From assembly GCF_030269645.1 (NCBI RefSeq), contig NZ_BSTR01000002.1:248001-312000 (forward strand): a stretch of DNA of 64,000 nt, written 5' to 3'. Shown here one piece after another: positions 29,361 to 38,193 of the stretch; position 1 is the stretch's first letter; every line of letters starts with the position of its first letter. This DNA is from Actinokineospora sp. NBRC 105648 (GTDB lineage: Bacteria; Actinomycetota; Actinomycetes; Mycobacteriales; Pseudonocardiaceae). The notes under the pieces are model-generated. The model made no database searches. It had not been told where the DNA came from and was given only the letters and a program-made list of their open reading frames with translations. Both the position numbers and the translations under genes were made by a program.

Positions 29361-30620
29361 ATGCGCCGCACCCGGATCGCCGCCGCCGTCCTCGGCTCCC
29401 TCGCCCTGCTGACCCTCGCCGCCGCGCCCGCGGGCGCGCTGCCCGGGGTCACCGCCACCCACGAGACCCCGCCCAACTTCGACGACGACGAGGGCGGCAA
29501 CGCCGACGCCGACGACCCGGCGATCTGGGTGAACCCCGACGACCCCGGCCGCAGCGTGGTCGTGGGCACGCTCAAGAACGGCGGCCTCGCCGTGTTCGAC
29601 CTGCGGGGCAGGCAGGTCCAGCACATCGACACCCCGCCGGCGCCCACCCCGGACGCGGAGCCGGGCCGGTTCAACAACGTCGACATCGTCCAGGGCGCCC
29701 GGATCGGGGGGCGCACCCTCGACCTGGCCGTGGTCTCCGACCGGGGCCGCGACCGGATCCGGGTCTTCGCCATCGACCGGCGCGGGCACCTGACCGACGT
29801 CACCACCGCCACCCCGCCGCGGGCGTTCAGCGCCACCGAGGCTGAGGTCGACGAGCAGCGCACCGCCTACGGGCTCACCGTCGCGCCGGACCCGGCGGGC
29901 GGCGCGCCTTGGGTGGTGGCCAGCAGGCGGCACGAGACCCGGCTCGGGGTGTTCCGCCTCGCCGACGACGGCCGCGGCCGGATCACCTACCGCCGGGTGG
30001 ACACCGTCGACCTGCCCGCGTCGTTCCGCGTCGACGGCGGCACCTGGTCGCCGTGCGCCGAGCCGGGGGAGCGGCCGCAGGTCGAGGGCATGGTGTTCGA
30101 CCCCGCCGACGGTGTGCTCTACGCCGCCCAGGAGGACGTCGGCGTCTGGCGGGTCCCGGTGCGCTCGGGCCGCTTCGGTGAGCCCTCGCTGGTCGAGCGG
30201 GTGCGCGAGTTCGGCAGGCCCGCCGCCTACGACGAGACCACTGAGGAGTGCGCCTTCACCGGGCCGCCCTCGCCCGCCGCGGGCCGGTACCTGACGGCCG
30301 ACGCCGAGGGCCTCGCCATCGCCCGCGGCGCGCACGGGGAGAAGCTGCTGCTGGCCTCCAGCCAGGGCGACAGCACCTTCGCCGCCTACCGGGTCACCCG
30401 GCACGGCCTGCGGCACACCGGCGGCTTCGCCGTCGCCGACGGCCCCGCCGCGGACGGTGTGCAGCACAGCGACGGCGCCGCGGTGACCACGACGCCGCTG
30501 GGTCGCGAGTTCCCGCACGGCCTGCTGGTCGTGCACGACGGGGAGAACACCCCGGGCGAGCGGGAGAGCACCAACTTCAAGCTGGTCCGCTGGGAGCGGG
30601 TCGCGGGCGCGATCGGCTGA
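29361..30620 (+). CDS. Secreted beta-propeller phytase-like protein
   Basis: 419 residues with a signal peptide (MRRTRIAAAVLGSLALLTLAAAPAGA, cleavage near 26). The mature part matches beta-propeller phytases: DADDPAIWVNPDDPGRSVVVGTLKNGGLAVFDLRG, FNNVDIVQGARIGG, DLAVVSDRGRDRIRVFAID, a Ca-binding-like VEGMVFDPADGVLYAAQEDVGVW, then TADAEGLAIARGAHGEKLLLASSQGDSTFAAYRV. The enzyme would release phosphate from phytate outside the cell in a calcium-dependent way. The gene is 58 bp after the YcaO gene, but its function suggests an independent unit. Confidence 0.88.
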   Translation: MRRTRIAAAVLGSLALLTLAAAPAGALPGVTATHETPPNFDDDEGGNADADDPAIWVNPDDPGRSVVVGTLKNGGLAVFDLRGRQVQHIDTPPAPTPDAEPGRFNNVDIVQGARIGGRTLDLAVVSDRGRDRIRVFAIDRRGHLTDVTTATPPRAFSATEAEVDEQRTAYGLTVAPDPAGGAPWVVASRRHETRLGVFRLADDGRGRITYRRVDTVDLPASFRVDGGTWSPCAEPGERPQVEGMVFDPADGVLYAAQEDVGVWRVPVRSGRFGEPSLVERVREFGRPAAYDETTEECAFTGPPSPAAGRYLTADAEGLAIARGAHGEKLLLASSQGDSTFAAYRVTRHGLRHTGGFAVADGPAADGVQHSDGAAVTTTPLGREFPHGLLVVHDGENTPGERESTNFKLVRWERVAGAIG

Positions 30621-30676
30621 ACCGGGGCGGGTGCGGCCGCGTGTGGGTGGTGTCCCCACCGCACCAGGAGGTCCAC

Positions 30677-31171
30677 ATGAGCCGCACCCGCGCTCTCACC
30701 GCCACGGTCTTCGCCGCGCTCGCCCTCACCGCATGCTCGGCCCGCGACGCCGCGCCCGCGCCTGTCCCGCAGGCCGCGGTGCGGTCGGACAACGGCGTCC
30801 ACCTGTCCACCAAGGAGGTCGGGACGCTGGGTTACGTGGTCACCGACATCGGGGGCTTCACGCTCTACCGGTTCGACAAGGACTCGGCCGAGCCGCCGAG
30901 ATCCGAGTGCTCCGGTCCCTGCGCGACAGCCTGGCCACCCGCGTTGGCCGAGGGCGGCGACGTCTCCTCCGACGGGATGGACCGTGCCCTGATCGGCACA
31001 TTCGTGCGGGCTGACGGAAGCACGCAGCTCACCTTGGCGGGCAGGCCGCTCTACCGGTTCGCCAAGGACGTCAAGCCCGGTGACGCCAAGGGGCAGGGCG
31101 TCGGCGGCACCTGGTTCGCCGTGGCCCCGGACGGCGCGAAGGCCGCGGGCGCGGAGGACGACGGCTACTGA
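30677..31171 (+). CDS. Lipoprotein with secreted-repeat (COG4315-type) domains
   Basis: 164 residues. A signal peptide ends in the lipobox LTAC (ALALTACSARD), so Cys20 should be lipidated. Two copies of the short 'Lipoprotein_15' repeat follow: VVTDIGGFTLYRFDKDSAEPPRSECSGPCATAWPP and ADGSTQLTLAGRPLYRFAKD...QGVGGTWFAVAPDG. The family is surface-anchored and of unknown function. ATG 30677 is preceded by a perfect AGGAGGT. It follows the phytase gene by 56 bp and converges with the membrane protein gene. Confidence 0.88.
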   Translation: MSRTRALTATVFAALALTACSARDAAPAPVPQAAVRSDNGVHLSTKEVGTLGYVVTDIGGFTLYRFDKDSAEPPRSECSGPCATAWPPALAEGGDVSSDGMDRALIGTFVRADGSTQLTLAGRPLYRFAKDVKPGDAKGQGVGGTWFAVAPDGAKAAGAEDDGY

Positions 31172-31191
31172 GACGACGGCCGCAGAGATGG

Positions 31192-32583
31192 CTACTGGAG
31201 CGCGGGGGACGGGTCGCGCGGGCGCACCAGCGTCCCGGCGGCGACCAGCACGGCGGCGCCGCCCAGCAGGAGGGCGACCCACCAGCTCGGCTCGTACTGC
31301 CGCAGCGGGCTGAACGCGTCGTAGTCCAGGGTCTGCACGCCGCGGGCGGCCAGCGACCCCGCCGGGATCGCCGCGAGTCCGATCACCACCACCAGCGCCG
31401 CAGGGGTCGCCGCCAGCTTGCCGCCAACCACCGCCGCGGCCAGCGCGATCAGTCCGGCGCCGGCGACCAGGAGGGCCACCGAGCCCGCGGTCACCCATGG
31501 GTCGACCGACAGCGGCGCGGAGAGCCTGCCGTCGGGCAGCACCCGCAGGTCCTCCTGGGACGCGCGCAGCGCGGCACCGTCCACCGCGAGCGGCAGCAGC
31601 ACCGCGGCCACCGCGCCGAGCGCGGCGAACGCCCAGGCCCGCCTGCGCAGCAGCCCGAGCGCGGCGAACCCGAGCAGACCGACCCCGAGCGCCAGCCACA
31701 CCGTCGCGCCCGCGGGAGCGACGCTGCTCGGGGCCGGGCGGGCGGCGACCTGGAACCGGCTCAGGCCGACCTCGACCAGGGCGAGCCCGGCCACCACCAC
31801 CGCGGCGAGCCCGACCACCTCCAGCGCCGACCACCAGGCGATCCCGGCCGCCAGGGCGAGCAGCACCACCGCCGACACCGCCGCGATCACCCCGGACTGG
31901 GTCTCCAGGGCCTGGATGGACTCGGCGTCGCGCGCCGCCCGCTGGCCCAGCGTCAGCACGCCGTGCACGTCCAGGGCGGCGCCGACCAGCACCGCGGCCA
32001 AGCCCATCCCCAGGACCACCGGCCGGGCCCGGACGAGGTCGTTGTCCCGCCAGGTCACCAGGACCGCGCTCACCGCGCCCACGACCGCGATCCCGGCGGC
32101 GGTGAACCGGACCGTGTCCCACATGGACGGTTCGATGCCGTCGAGCCGCAGCTGGGCCCCGACCAGGTAGGCCCCCGCCGCCACCCCGGCCAGCGCGGCA
32201 CCGGTGGGCCGCGCGCCCGCGGCCAGCAGGCGCGCGGCCGCGCCCAGCGCGCCGAGCAGCAGCAGCGCCGCCGCGGTGTCGCCGAGCAGTGAGACGACCA
32301 GCAGCCCGGGCGGTGGGCCGGTGGCACCGTCGGCCCCGGCCAGCGGCCAGCCGTCGATCCACAGGATGGACACGGCCAGGCTCAGCGCGCCGCCCACCGC
32401 GAGCACCCACGGCCAGGCCCGGCCCGGGAAGCGCCACAGCACCACCAGGGCGGCCGCGCTCACCACCGGGGCCACCCACACCGCGTCCCAGCCGCTGTGG
32501 GCCGCCCACAGCGAGGTCGGGTGCCGGAAGAGCAGCGCCCCGGTGGTGGCCAGGGCGGCGAGGAAGGCCCAACGAGCGGTCAT
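31192..32583 (-). CDS. Polytopic membrane protein of unknown function
   Basis: 463 residues from ATG 32583 with about eleven to twelve hydrophobic helices rich in Ala/Leu/Val (for example LAGVAAGAYLVGAQL, AGIAVVGAVSAVLVTW, GVIAAVSAVVLLALAAGIAWW, LVVVIGLAAIPAGSLAA) and a short basic C-terminal tail LVRPRDPSPALQ. No conserved catalytic or transport motif is recognised. It is convergent with the lipoprotein gene, with only 20 bp between the stops. Confidence 0.7.
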   Translation of the reverse strand: MTARWAFLAALATTGALLFRHPTSLWAAHSGWDAVWVAPVVSAAALVVLWRFPGRAWPWVLAVGGALSLAVSILWIDGWPLAGADGATGPPPGLLVVSLLGDTAAALLLLGALGAAARLLAAGARPTGAALAGVAAGAYLVGAQLRLDGIEPSMWDTVRFTAAGIAVVGAVSAVLVTWRDNDLVRARPVVLGMGLAAVLVGAALDVHGVLTLGQRAARDAESIQALETQSGVIAAVSAVVLLALAAGIAWWSALEVVGLAAVVVAGLALVEVGLSRFQVAARPAPSSVAPAGATVWLALGVGLLGFAALGLLRRRAWAFAALGAVAAVLLPLAVDGAALRASQEDLRVLPDGRLSAPLSVDPWVTAGSVALLVAGAGLIALAAAVVGGKLAATPAALVVVIGLAAIPAGSLAARGVQTLDYDAFSPLRQYEPSWWVALLLGGAAVLVAAGTLVRPRDPSPALQ

Positions 32584-32738
32584 GGCGGACCACGCTACGG
32601 GGCCGTGCGTACGGCGCACGGCCCGGACGCCGAGTCGTGATCATTTGTTCGTCGGGCCGGTACGCGCGCCGAACCGCCCGCGCCGGGGGCATCGGCGGCG
32701 GGCGGTTCAGCGGGTTCAACGAGCGAGTGCAGCCCTGG

Positions 32739-34106
32739 CTACGCGCTGTGCGCGACCGGGCGCGGCTCGTCGGCCTGCCGCGGCTCGGGAACCGGGGCGG
32801 GCTCCTCGTCGGCCGACATCGTCGTCTCGTCGAACGGCGTCCGGCCCGCCAGCACCTCGGCGGCCCGGTCGTGGTCGAACTCCCTGGTCCAGGTGCCGAT
32901 CAGCACGGTGGCCACCGCGTTGCCCGCGAAGTTGGTCAGCGCCCGGGCCTCGGACATGAACCGGTCGATGCCCACGATCAGCCCGACCCCGTCGACCAGG
33001 TCCGGCCGGTGCGACTGCAGGCCGCCGGCCAGGGTCGCCAGGCCCGCGCCGCTGACCCCGGCCGCGCCCTTGGCCGCGATGACCATGAACAGCAGCAGCG
33101 AGACCTGCTCGCCCATCGCCAGCGGCGAGCCGGTGGCGTTGGCGACGAACAGCGTGGCCATGGTCAGGTAGATCGCGGTGCCGTCGAGGTTGAACGAGTA
33201 CCCGGTCGGCACCGTGATGCCGACGACGGGCTTGCTCACCCCGAGGTGCTCCATCTTCGCGATCAGCCGCGGCAGCGCCACCTCCGAGGACGAGGTGGAC
33301 AGGATCAGCAGGAACTCGCGGCCGAGGTAGCGCAGCAGGGCGAACAGGTTCACCCGGGCCACCGCCCACAGCAGCAGACCCAGCACCACCACCACGAACA
33401 GCGCGCAGGTCGCGTAGAAGCCCAGCATGATCACCGCCAGGCTCTTGAGCGCGGTGACGCCGGTGGCGCCCACCACCGCCGCGATCGCGCCGAACGCGCC
33501 GATCGGCGCCACCCACATGATCATCGCCAGCACCCGGAAGACCAGCCGCTGCAGGTGCCCGATCCCGCGCAGCAGCGGCTCGCCGCGGCTGCCGAGCCGC
33601 TGCAGGGCGAAGCCGACGAGCAGCGCCACCAGCAGGGTCTGCAGGACCTGGCCGGAGGTGAACGCCGAGACCAGCGTGGTCGGGATGACGCCGAGCAGGA
33701 ACTCGGTGCCGCCCTGGCCGCCCTTGACCTGGGCCTCGCCGTTGGCCGCCAGCGCCTCGGTCAGGTGCAGGCCGTCGCCGGGGTGCAGCAGGTTGCCGAC
33801 CAGCAGGCCGATGGCCAGCGCCACCGTCGACATGGCCAGGAAGTAGACCAGCGCCAGCCCGCCGACCTTGCCCACGCTGGTGGCCTTGGCGACCGAGCCG
33901 ACGCCGAGCACGATCGTGCAGAAGATGATCGGGCTGATCATCATCTTGATCAGCGCGACGAAACCGGTGCCCAGCGGGGCCAGCGCCTTTCCGGCGGCCG
34001 GGAACAGCAGGCCGACCGCGACGCCGAGCACGACGGCGGCGATGACGGCCAGGTAGAGCAGGTGGGTGCGGTCTCTGCGCCGCGCGGGCGGGGGTGTGGT
34101 CGACAC
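32739..34106 (-). CDS. dctA: DctA-type C4-dicarboxylate:cation symporter
   Basis: 455 residues of the DAACS family (SLC1-like). The landmarks are LLYLAVIAAVVLGVAVGLLFP, FVALIKMMISPIIFCTIVLGVGSV, the serine-rich re-entrant loop ILSTSSSEVALPRLIAKME, VVGITVPTGYSFNLDGTAIYLTMATLFVANA, then LFMVIAAKGAAGVSGAGL and IDRFMSEARALTNFAGNAVATVLI. It takes up fumarate, malate or succinate with protons or sodium. GTG 34106 has AGGGAGGCCCCC upstream. The divergent DcuS/DctR-like two-component genes almost certainly regulate it. Confidence 0.93.
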   Translation of the reverse strand: MSTTPPPARRRDRTHLLYLAVIAAVVLGVAVGLLFPAAGKALAPLGTGFVALIKMMISPIIFCTIVLGVGSVAKATSVGKVGGLALVYFLAMSTVALAIGLLVGNLLHPGDGLHLTEALAANGEAQVKGGQGGTEFLLGVIPTTLVSAFTSGQVLQTLLVALLVGFALQRLGSRGEPLLRGIGHLQRLVFRVLAMIMWVAPIGAFGAIAAVVGATGVTALKSLAVIMLGFYATCALFVVVVLGLLLWAVARVNLFALLRYLGREFLLILSTSSSEVALPRLIAKMEHLGVSKPVVGITVPTGYSFNLDGTAIYLTMATLFVANATGSPLAMGEQVSLLLFMVIAAKGAAGVSGAGLATLAGGLQSHRPDLVDGVGLIVGIDRFMSEARALTNFAGNAVATVLIGTWTREFDHDRAAEVLAGRTPFDETTMSADEEPAPVPEPRQADEPRPVAHSA

Positions 34107-34167
34107 GGGGGCCTCCCTGGGCTCTTGATCGGCCCCCACCCTCGCCCGCGCTGTGTCCGGGGTCACT

Positions 34168-34185
34168 ATTGCGTTCATTGCGTTC
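34168..34185. promoter_or_regulatory. Tandem 9-bp direct repeat between dctA and its two-component genes
   Basis: ATTGCGTTC occurs twice in immediate succession in the 100-bp divergent gap. It is AT-richer than its surroundings and well placed to bind the response regulator encoded at 35856; that role is inferred from position. Confidence 0.45.
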
Positions 34186-34206
34186 GCGGGGTCCACACTG
34201 CTCGCC

Positions 34207-35859
34207 ATGAAAACGCGTGCCACGCACCGGCGCGGGCAGTGGAGCCTCGCGCGCCAGCTCCTGGCCCTGCAGGCGGTGGTGGTGAGCGTGCTCGTCGTCG
34301 CGGGCGCGGCGCTGGCCTGGGCCGATGTGGCGGACCGGGCCGAGGAGGCGAGCGCGGCCCGGGTGACCACGCTGGCCAGGGCGGTGGCCGACGCGCCGTC
34401 GGTCCGCGCCGCGGTGTCCGGGCCGGACCCGAGCGCGCTGCTGCAGCCCTACGCCCAGGCGCTGCTGGCCGACACCGGTGTCGACTTCGTGACGATCATG
34501 GACACCGACGGCGTCCGCTACACCCACCCCGACCCGGCGAACATCGGCGGCCGGTTCCTGGGCAACACCGCCGAGGCGCTCGCGGGCCGCGCGTTCACCG
34601 AGACCTACACCGGCACGCTCGGGCCGTCGGTGCGCGCGGTCGTCCCGGTCCTCGGTCCCGGCGGTGAGGTGGTCGCGCTGGTCAGCGCCGGGATCACGCT
34701 GTCGGCGATCAGCGCCCAGGTGGCCGACCGGGTGTTCGGGCTGATCGGGATCGCCGCGCTGGGCCTGCTGGTCGGCGGCCTGGGCGCCTACCTGGTGAGC
34801 AGGCGGCTGCGCAGGCAGACCGGTGGCCTCGCCCCGGCCGAGCTGGGCCTGGTGATCGAGTACCACGAGGCGATCCTGCACGCGGTGCGCGAGGGCCTGG
34901 TGCTGGTCGGGCAGGACCAGCGGGTGACGCTGTGCAACGACGGCGTGCGGGACCTGCTGGACCTGCCACCCGACGCCGAGGGCAGGCACGTCGGCGACCT
35001 CGGTCTGCCCGCCGACCTGGCGACCAGGCTCCTCGACGGGACCGAGATGCGCGACGAGCTGCACCTGACCGACACCCGGGTGCTGGTGGTCAACTCCTCG
35101 GCGGTCCGGTTCGCCGGGCGCGCGCTCGGCACCGTCGTGACCCTGCGCGACCGCACCGACCTGCAGGCGCTGACCGGCGAGCTGGACACCGTGCGCGGGT
35201 TCGCCGAGTCGCTGCGCTCGCAGGCCCACGAGGCGGCGAACCGGCTGCACACCGTGGTCTCACTGGTCGAGCTGGGCCGCCCGGCCGAGGCGGTCACCTT
35301 CGCCACCGGGGAGCTGGCGATCGCCCAGCGGCTCACCGACCAGGTGGTCGGCGCGGTGTCCGAGCCCGTGCTCGCGGCGTTGCTGCTGGGCAAGGCCGCC
35401 GACGCCAGTGAGCGGGGGGTGGAGCTGGTGATCGACCCGGGGACCGACATCCCGGAGGGTGCGGTGCCCGCGCGGGATCTGGTGACCATCCTGGGCAACC
35501 TGGTGGACAACGCGGTGGACGCCGCCGTCGCCCGCGCCGCGGTGCGCAAGCCGTGGGTGCGCGTGTCCGGGACGCACGGCGCGGACGGTCTCGTGCTGCG
35601 GGTGGCCGACAGCGGTGCCGGGGTGTCCGATGTGGACAAGGTGTTCGAACGCGGCTGGTCCACCAAGGCCGACGGCCGGGGCCTGGGTCTGGCCCTGGTC
35701 GCCCAGGCGGTCCGGCGCGCGGGCGGCACGGTCGAGGTGGGCCGGGCCGATGGCGGCGACGACCGAGACGGCCACGCTCAGGACGGCAACGCTCAGGACG
35801 GCAGGCCCGCCGCCGAGGAGGACAGCGGTGGCGCGGTGTTCACGGTGCGGCTGCCGTGA
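34207..35859 (+). CDS. DcuS/CitA-family sensor histidine kinase
   Basis: 550 residues. A first membrane helix (about 17-40) is followed by an extracytoplasmic PDC/sCache sensor: DTGVDFVTIMDTDGVRYTHPDPANIGGRFLG then EALAGRAFTETYTGTLGPSVRAVVPVL. A second helix (about 178-198), a cytoplasmic PAS (IEYHEAILHAVREGLVLVGQDQRVTLCND), the phospho-acceptor region LRSQAHEAANRLHTVVSLVELG and a HATPase (LGNLVDNAVDAAV, DSGAGV, GRGLGLALV) complete it. This is the C4-dicarboxylate/citrate sensor architecture. ATG 34207 has a weak site. Near the C-terminus is a short Asp/Gly/Gln repeat (HAQDGNAQDG). Coupled to the regulator by a GTGA overlap. Confidence 0.92.
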   Translation: MKTRATHRRGQWSLARQLLALQAVVVSVLVVAGAALAWADVADRAEEASAARVTTLARAVADAPSVRAAVSGPDPSALLQPYAQALLADTGVDFVTIMDTDGVRYTHPDPANIGGRFLGNTAEALAGRAFTETYTGTLGPSVRAVVPVLGPGGEVVALVSAGITLSAISAQVADRVFGLIGIAALGLLVGGLGAYLVSRRLRRQTGGLAPAELGLVIEYHEAILHAVREGLVLVGQDQRVTLCNDGVRDLLDLPPDAEGRHVGDLGLPADLATRLLDGTEMRDELHLTDTRVLVVNSSAVRFAGRALGTVVTLRDRTDLQALTGELDTVRGFAESLRSQAHEAANRLHTVVSLVELGRPAEAVTFATGELAIAQRLTDQVVGAVSEPVLAALLLGKAADASERGVELVIDPGTDIPEGAVPARDLVTILGNLVDNAVDAAVARAAVRKPWVRVSGTHGADGLVLRVADSGAGVSDVDKVFERGWSTKADGRGLGLALVAQAVRRAGGTVEVGRADGGDDRDGHAQDGNAQDGRPAAEEDSGGAVFTVRLP

Positions 35860-36521
35860 TCGACGTCCTGGTGGTGGAGGACAACCCGGTGGCCGCCGAC
35901 GCGCACCGGCTCTACGTCGAGCGGGTGCCCGGCTTCCGGGTCGCGGGGGTGGCGCACTCCGGGCGCGACGCGCTGCGGTTCCTGGACACCGTCGCGGTCG
36001 ACCTGGTGCTGCTCGACCTGTACCTGCCCGACACCCACGGCCTCGCGGTCGTGCGCGCGCTGCGGGCGGGCGGCCACACCGCGGACGTGATCGCGGTGAC
36101 CTCGGCGCGCGACCTGGCGGTGGTGCGGGCGGCGGTGTCGGCCGGGGTGGTGCAGTACCTGCTCAAGCCGTTCACCTTCGCCGGGTTGCGCGACAAGCTG
36201 GAGGGCTACGCCCGGTTCCGGGCGCGCATCAGCGGGCCGGGCGAGGCGGGGCAGTCCGATGTGGACCAGGCGTTCGGCGCGCTGCGCACCGGCGAGGCGC
36301 CGCTGCCCAAGGGGATGAGCGCGGAGACGCTCGGGGCCGTGGTGGCCGCGCTGCGCGCGACACCGGCCGGCCTGTCCGCGGCGGCCACCGCCGAGGCGGT
36401 CGGGGTGTCGCGGGTGACGGCCCGCCGGTACCTGGAGCACCTGGCGGACAACGGGTTGGCCGCCCGCCACCCGCGGTACGGGGCGGTCGGGCGGCCGGAG
36501 GTCTGGTACCGCTGGGCTTGA
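35856..36521 (+). CDS. CitB/DcuR-family response regulator for dicarboxylate uptake
   Basis: 221 residues from GTG 35856, overlapping the kinase stop (GTGA). The receiver starts IDVLVVEDNPVAADAHRLYVERVPGF and has the phospho-acceptor in LVLLDLYLPDTHG and K in QYLLKPFTFAGLRDKLEGY. The effector half is the CitB-type HTH: LSAAATAEAVGVSRVTARRYLEHLADNGLAARHPRYGAVGRPEVWYRW. It probably activates the divergent dctA when the kinase senses external C4-dicarboxylates. Confidence 0.93.
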   Translation: MIDVLVVEDNPVAADAHRLYVERVPGFRVAGVAHSGRDALRFLDTVAVDLVLLDLYLPDTHGLAVVRALRAGGHTADVIAVTSARDLAVVRAAVSAGVVQYLLKPFTFAGLRDKLEGYARFRARISGPGEAGQSDVDQAFGALRTGEAPLPKGMSAETLGAVVAALRATPAGLSAAATAEAVGVSRVTARRYLEHLADNGLAARHPRYGAVGRPEVWYRWA

Positions 36522-36568
36522 GCGACCGGCGCGGTGGGGCTGAGCCCACCGTCCCCGGTGCGCGGGTC

Positions 36569-36934
36569 TCAGTACACCGGGCCGGTGTACTTCTCGCCCG
36601 GGCCCTGGCCGGGCTCGTCGGGGAAGGCCGAGGCCTCGCGGAAGGCGCGCTGCAGTGACTGCAGCCCGTCGCGCAGCGGGGCCGCGTGCGGGCCGAGGTA
36701 CTCCAGCGAGGCGGTCAGCAGGCCGGCCAGCGCGGTGATCAGCCTGCGGGCCTCGTCCAGGTCGCGGTGCGGGCTGGTGTCCGGGTCGGGGTCGGCCAGG
36801 CCCAGCCGCTCGGCGGCGGCGGACATCAGCATGACCGCGGCCCGGCTGACGACCTCCACACTGGGAATGTCCGCGAGCTCGCGCGGGTCGTCCGTACCGG
36901 TGGCGGCACCAGGGGTGGCGGAAGCGTCGTTCAC
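36569..36934 (-). CDS. DUF1844 domain protein
   Basis: 121 residues matching DUF1844: LADIPSVEVVSRAAVMLMSAAAERLGL, then DLDEARRLITALAGLLTASLEYLG and LRDGLQSLQRAFREAS. It is a small helical cytosolic protein, conserved next to infC in actinobacteria and without known function. GTG 36934 is the start; the region immediately upstream on that strand is the infC promoter region, so the two are divergent. The C-terminal EKYTGPVY is typical of the family in this order. Confidence 0.88.
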   Translation of the reverse strand: MNDASATPGAATGTDDPRELADIPSVEVVSRAAVMLMSAAAERLGLADPDPDTSPHRDLDEARRLITALAGLLTASLEYLGPHAAPLRDGLQSLQRAFREASAFPDEPGQGPGEKYTGPVY

Positions 36935-36938
36935 GGTC

Positions 36939-36947
36939 TGCTAGCCT
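36939..36947 (+). promoter_or_regulatory. Putative extended -10 promoter of the infC operon
   Basis: TGC followed by TAGCCT (36942-36947), a TGn-TAnnnT extended -10. No good -35 is seen. It lies at the start of the DUF1844 gene, pointing towards infC, and would give a leader of about 300 nt. Confidence 0.4.
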
Positions 36948-37253
36948 TGCACGTGCGACCAGCCCCCGTTAGCCCGGGGGCGGCAAAGTGGAGCCCCCGC
37001 TCCCACCCGAGTCACCGCGAGGCGGCCGGGTCCGGTTGCCGAAGATCCCACGGGCGCGAGCCCGGGTGGTTCTCGGTGTGCTCGACGCCGCGCGCGTCGG
37101 GTTGATCGGTCGGAAAGCGGGCCCTGTCCAGTCGACGGGGCCTGTGGTGTTTTTTGGGGACCTCACGTGCCGCGCACGTCGTACGCCACCAGCGTGCGAC
37201 GCGTTCGCCCACCCGGGCGGGCGGGGATCGCAAACACGGACCAAGGAGGCCCC
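36948..37253 (+). ncRNA. Structured 5' leader of the infC-rpmI-rplT operon with attenuator-like terminator
   Basis: About 300 nt without a gene. It carries a hairpin GCCCCCG/CGGGGGC (36962-36981) and a terminator-like stem GGCCCTGTC/GACGGGGCC (37120-37142) followed by six T residues (37150-37155). A further 10-bp stem CGTCGTACGC/GCGTGCGACG (37177-37201) follows just before the ribosome-binding site. L20 or IF3 autoregulation through such leaders is known in other bacteria; whether this one works that way is inference. Confidence 0.55.
37120..37155 (+). terminator. Candidate transcription attenuator in the infC leader
   Basis: Nine-bp stem with one wobble (37120-37128 with 37134-37142, loop CAGTC), then TGTGGTGTTTTTT. 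It is the only T-run terminator of this quality in the window that lies between a promoter and its gene, and it is 98 bp before infC. Confidence 0.6.
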
Positions 37254-37838
37254 ATCAGCACGGAGACACGCATCAACGACCGCATCCGCGTGCCGGAGGT
37301 CCGACTCGTCGGACCCAACGGCGAGCAGGTCGGGATCGTCCGCATCGAGGACGCCCTCCGCCTGGCGCAGGAAGCGGATCTTGATCTCGTCGAGGTCGCC
37401 CCGCAGGCGCGCCCGCCGGTGTGCAAGCTCATGGACTTCGGCAAGTTCAAGTACGAGAGCGCGCAGAAGGCCCGCGAGTCCCGGCGGAACCAGGTGCTCA
37501 CCGTCATCAAGGAGCAGAAGCTCCGGCCGAAGATCGACTCCCACGACTACGAGACCAAGAAGCGCAACGTCGTGCGCTTCCTCGAGCACGGGAACAAGGT
37601 CAAGGTCACCATCATGTTCCGCGGTCGCGAGCAGTCCCGCCCCGAGCTGGGGTTCCGGCTGCTGCAGCGGCTCGCCGAGGACGTGGAGGAGCTGGGCTTC
37701 GTCGAGTCGTCGGCCAAGCAGGACGGCCGCAACATGATCATGGTGCTGGCGCCGCACAAGAACCTGAAGCCGAAGCCGAAGGCGACCTCGGCGGACGCGG
37801 ACTCCGAAGAGCCGAGCGAGAGCTCCACCGAGGAGTGA
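37254..37838 (+). CDS. infC: Translation initiation factor IF-3 (ATC start codon)
   Basis: 194 residues. IF3 binds the 30S subunit, checks the start codon and blocks premature 50S joining. Domain N covers [28 protein letters not shown] and [35 protein letters not shown]. The linker [10 protein letters not shown] and domain C ([48 protein letters not shown]) follow, with an acidic tail. AAGGAGG (37243-37249) lies four bases before ATC 37254, and no ATG or GTG is correctly placed. The start is therefore the non-standard ATC, as expected for a factor that autoregulates by discriminating against such codons. Confidence 0.96.
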   Translation: MSTETRINDRIRVPEVRLVGPNGEQVGIVRIEDALRLAQEADLDLVEVAPQARPPVCKLMDFGKFKYESAQKARESRRNQVLTVIKEQKLRPKIDSHDYETKKRNVVRFLEHGNKVKVTIMFRGREQSRPELGFRLLQRLAEDVEELGFVESSAKQDGRNMIMVLAPHKNLKPKPKATSADADSEEPSESSTEE

Positions 37839-37930
37839 CCGGACCGGGGTCTCCCCGGTCGAGACAACACCCCGAAGGCCGCCCGTGCGCGCGCACGCGC
37901 CCGGGCGGCACGAGACGAGGATCGAGCACA

Positions 37931-38125
37931 ATGCCGAAGATGAAGACGCACTCCGGTACGTCCAAGCGCATCCGCGTGACCGGCAAGGGCAAGCTGCGCC
38001 GTCAGCAGGCGGGCCTCCGCCACAAGCTGGAGAAGAAGTCGAGCACGCTCACCCGCAGGCTGTCCGGCACCGAAGAGGTCGCCAAGGTCGACGTGCGCAG
38101 GCTCAACCGGCTGCTCGGCCGTTGA
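37931..38125 (+). CDS. rpmI: 50S ribosomal protein L35
   Basis: 64 residues: [20 protein letters not shown], then [26 protein letters not shown] and a C-terminal [12 protein letters not shown]. This is a full-length L35, highly basic. It sits 92 bp after infC and 68 bp before rplT, the universal infC-rpmI-rplT order. A GC-rich stem (GCCGCCCG/CGGGCGGC) occupies the gap upstream. ATG 37931 follows GACGAGGATCGAGCACA. Confidence 0.98.
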   Translation: MPKMKTHSGTSKRIRVTGKGKLRRQQAGLRHKLEKKSSTLTRRLSGTEEVAKVDVRRLNRLLGR

Positions 38126-38193
38126 GGCCCACCCCCACCCCATGACCACTCGGGCGCGCTGACCCGCGCCCCCAAGATCGACAGGACGGATCC

